A stretch of 47,364 nt of DNA from JACDET01 sp038253825 (GTDB taxonomy: Bacteria; Patescibacteriota; Microgenomatia; Levybacterales; UBA12049): positions 1 through 47,364 of the forward strand of contig JBBSGT010000010.1 in assembly GCA_038253825.1 (NCBI GenBank). The letters run 5' to 3'. Below the pieces are notes generated by a model. The model saw nothing but the letters and a program-made list of their open reading frames with translations, did not search any database and was not told the DNA's origin. Of the stretch, positions 46,449-47,364 are shown piece by piece. Positions within the stretch are counted from its first letter, which is position 1, and every line of letters begins with the position of its first letter. The translations under genes and the position numbers were made by a program.

Positions 46449-47130
46449 CCCAAAAATCCCTCAACATGTTGCATTCATCATGGATGGAAATAGACGATGG
46501 GCGAGAGAGAATAAATTAGCTTTGTTTATGGGGCATAATAAAGGTGCAGAACATATTGAGGACATTGTGTCTTATGGTGCTGACAAAGGAATTAAGTTTC
46601 TCACATTTTGGGCTTTTTCTACGGAAAATTGGAAACGAAGTAAAAAAGAAGTATCGCATTTGATGGAAGTTTTTCGAACGATTTTGCTTGGCCCTATGGC
46701 AAAGCGTCTGATAAAGAAAGGGGTGCGATTGCAAATTATCGGAGACTATCAAGCCTTCAGTAAAGATCTTGTGGAAAGTCTGGATAAGCTAAAAGTAGAA
46801 AGTGAAAATAATGATCGCGTCACCGTGACTATCGCGTTAAATTATGGCGGCAGACAAGAGATTATTCGAGCAGTAAACAGAATACTTAAAGAAGATATTT
46901 CAGAGATAGACGAGCCAGAATTTGACAGATATCTTTATACTTTTGAACAACCTGATCCTGAACTGATTATCAGAACCGGAGGAGAACAACGATTAAGTGG
47001 TTATCTTCCCTGGCAGACTGTCTACAGTGAATTGTATTTTACTGATACATACTGGCCAGAATTTGATGAGAAAGCGTTTGAGAAGGCATTACGTGATTAT
47101 GCAGATCGTGAAAGACGGTTTGGGAAGTAA
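46441..47130 (+). CDS. uppS: Undecaprenyl diphosphate synthase, 229 aa
   Basis: A cis-prenyltransferase that makes the C55 lipid carrier for peptidoglycan and glycan precursors. H-V-A-F-I-M-D-G-N-R-R-W-A near 8-20 is the catalytic Asp motif, with T-F-W-A-F-S-T-E-N-W near 57-66, L-N-Y-G-G-R near 136-141 and R-T-G-G-E-Q-R-L-S-G-Y-L near 177-188. ATG 46441 is used because AAGGAGAT is directly upstream, and the in-frame codon at 46414 lies in the prior gene. Last gene of the operon, followed by a terminator. Confidence 0.96.
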   Translation: MDNPKIPQHVAFIMDGNRRWARENKLALFMGHNKGAEHIEDIVSYGADKGIKFLTFWAFSTENWKRSKKEVSHLMEVFRTILLGPMAKRLIKKGVRLQIIGDYQAFSKDLVESLDKLKVESENNDRVTVTIALNYGGRQEIIRAVNRILKEDISEIDEPEFDRYLYTFEQPDPELIIRTGGEQRLSGYLPWQTVYSELYFTDTYWPEFDEKAFEKALRDYADRERRFGK

Positions 47131-47147
47131 TACCCGGTCTAAGAGTA

Positions 47148-47172
47148 GGGACTTGGGACTAGTCTCTTTTTT
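47148..47172 (+). terminator. Rho-independent terminator of the mevalonate operon
   Basis: GGGACT (47148-47153), loop TGGGACT, AGTCTC (47161-47166) with one G-U pair, then six T. Confidence 0.75.
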
Positions 47173-47258
47173 AATTCTTCCGAAATCCTTACCCTCCTTT
47201 TGTCCTCCTCTTACTGCTGATGAATATATACCTTTCATAAAGTATTTTTCGGTATAAT

Positions 47259-47287
47259 TTGACAAATTCACCAAAAAGCTCCAGAAT
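47259..47287 (+). promoter_or_regulatory. Promoter of the last, partial gene
   Basis: TTGACA (47259-47264), 17-nt spacer, CAGAAT (47282-47287), 11 nt before ATG 47299. A TATAAT at 47253-47258 just upstream is too far from any start codon to be leaderless. Confidence 0.6.
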
Positions 47288-47298
47288 AAATTTCCTGT

Positions 47299-47364
47299 AT
47301 GAAAACATTCACTTTACTGCCCGAAGAGCGAGAAGATCTCGTACGACTTGGGAAACAAATAAAA
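47299..47364 (+). CDS. Start of an unidentified protein (cut by window edge)
   Basis: 22 codons are visible, beginning MKTFTLLPEEREDLVRLG, charged and helical; too little to assign a family. It starts just after a plausible TTGACA-17-CAGAAT promoter and is 168 nt past uppS with a terminator between them, so it is an independent unit. Confidence 0.5.
   Translation, partial: MKTFTLLPEEREDLVRLGKQIK

Noticed and set aside
1..47364. CRISPR arrays or cas genes
   Set aside because: No regularly spaced direct repeats or cas-like proteins were seen.

Overview
The window looks like a chromosomal segment of a Candidate Phyla Radiation (Patescibacteria) bacterium, probably a Microgenomates-type lineage. 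The grounds are moderate AT-richness, short or streamlined versions of universal proteins (EF-Ts of 151 aa, YbeY ending right at its His motif), very dense gene packing, many small proteins of no known family, and surface proteins with a juxtamembrane R-S-H-A motif. The taxonomic placement is inference; TGA is used as an ordinary stop codon.

Layout. 1-900: start of an IS30-type transposase and a hypothetical gene whose stop lies in the insertion sequence end. 990-3.5 kb: tRNA-Cys and tRNA-Ile bounding a group of tiny, mostly membrane, proteins, then a DUF4112 protein and other small genes. 3.6-4.4 kb: a protein with beta-carbonic-anhydrase-like metal motifs. 4.4-9.4 kb (minus strand): extracellular proteins with cohesin, von Willebrand A and dockerin domains plus a secreted glutamic peptidase. 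9.5-16.4 kb: a deoxynucleotide and one-carbon block (two dCTP deaminase/dUTPase-family proteins, tmk, an HD protein, thyA, a deoxyribosyltransferase-like protein, a Nudix protein, folA, glyA) interrupted by a hicBA toxin-antitoxin pair. 16.5-18.7 kb: rpsB with a structured leader, tsf, frr (no pyrH between them). 19.9-24.9 kb: rseP, a pilin-like protein, and the oxidative pentose phosphate genes pgl, zwf and gnd. 24.95-27.6 kb: a T-box riboswitch followed by an MntA/HepT-like pair and proS. 27.6-37 kb: housekeeping genes (DHH-like, HIT, rpsU, ybeY, HD, dnaX, ybaB, prs, recR, cysS). 37-38.1 kb: an ECF-like sigma factor with two small membrane proteins. 38.2-47.1 kb: a ten-gene operon that encodes the whole mevalonate route from acetyl-CoA to IPP/DMAPP, then a polyprenyl diphosphate synthase and UppS.

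How the parts work together. GlyA, FolA and ThyA form the thymidylate cycle, fed with dUMP by the dCTP deaminase/dUTPase-family enzymes and drained by Tmk. Pgl, Zwf and Gnd supply NADPH and ribulose-5-phosphate, with Prs making PRPP elsewhere in the window. The isoprenoid operon ends in UppS, so its likely product is the lipid carrier for the cell wall.

The most notable signals are: (1) a T-box with a very short Stem I whose 7-nt loop shows a proline codon, controlling a toxin-antitoxin pair as well as proS; (2) the compact mevalonate operon with archaeal-type thiolase, HMG-CoA synthase and a DUF35 protein lacking its zinc ribbon, plus an Asp-to-Asn change at the expected catalytic position of the decarboxylase; (3) a recurring promoter layout in which the -10 box ends about 6-10 nt before the ATG, implying widespread leaderless mRNAs; (4) a cohesin/dockerin/glutamic peptidase surface locus; and (5) a possible new beta-carbonic-anhydrase-like family.
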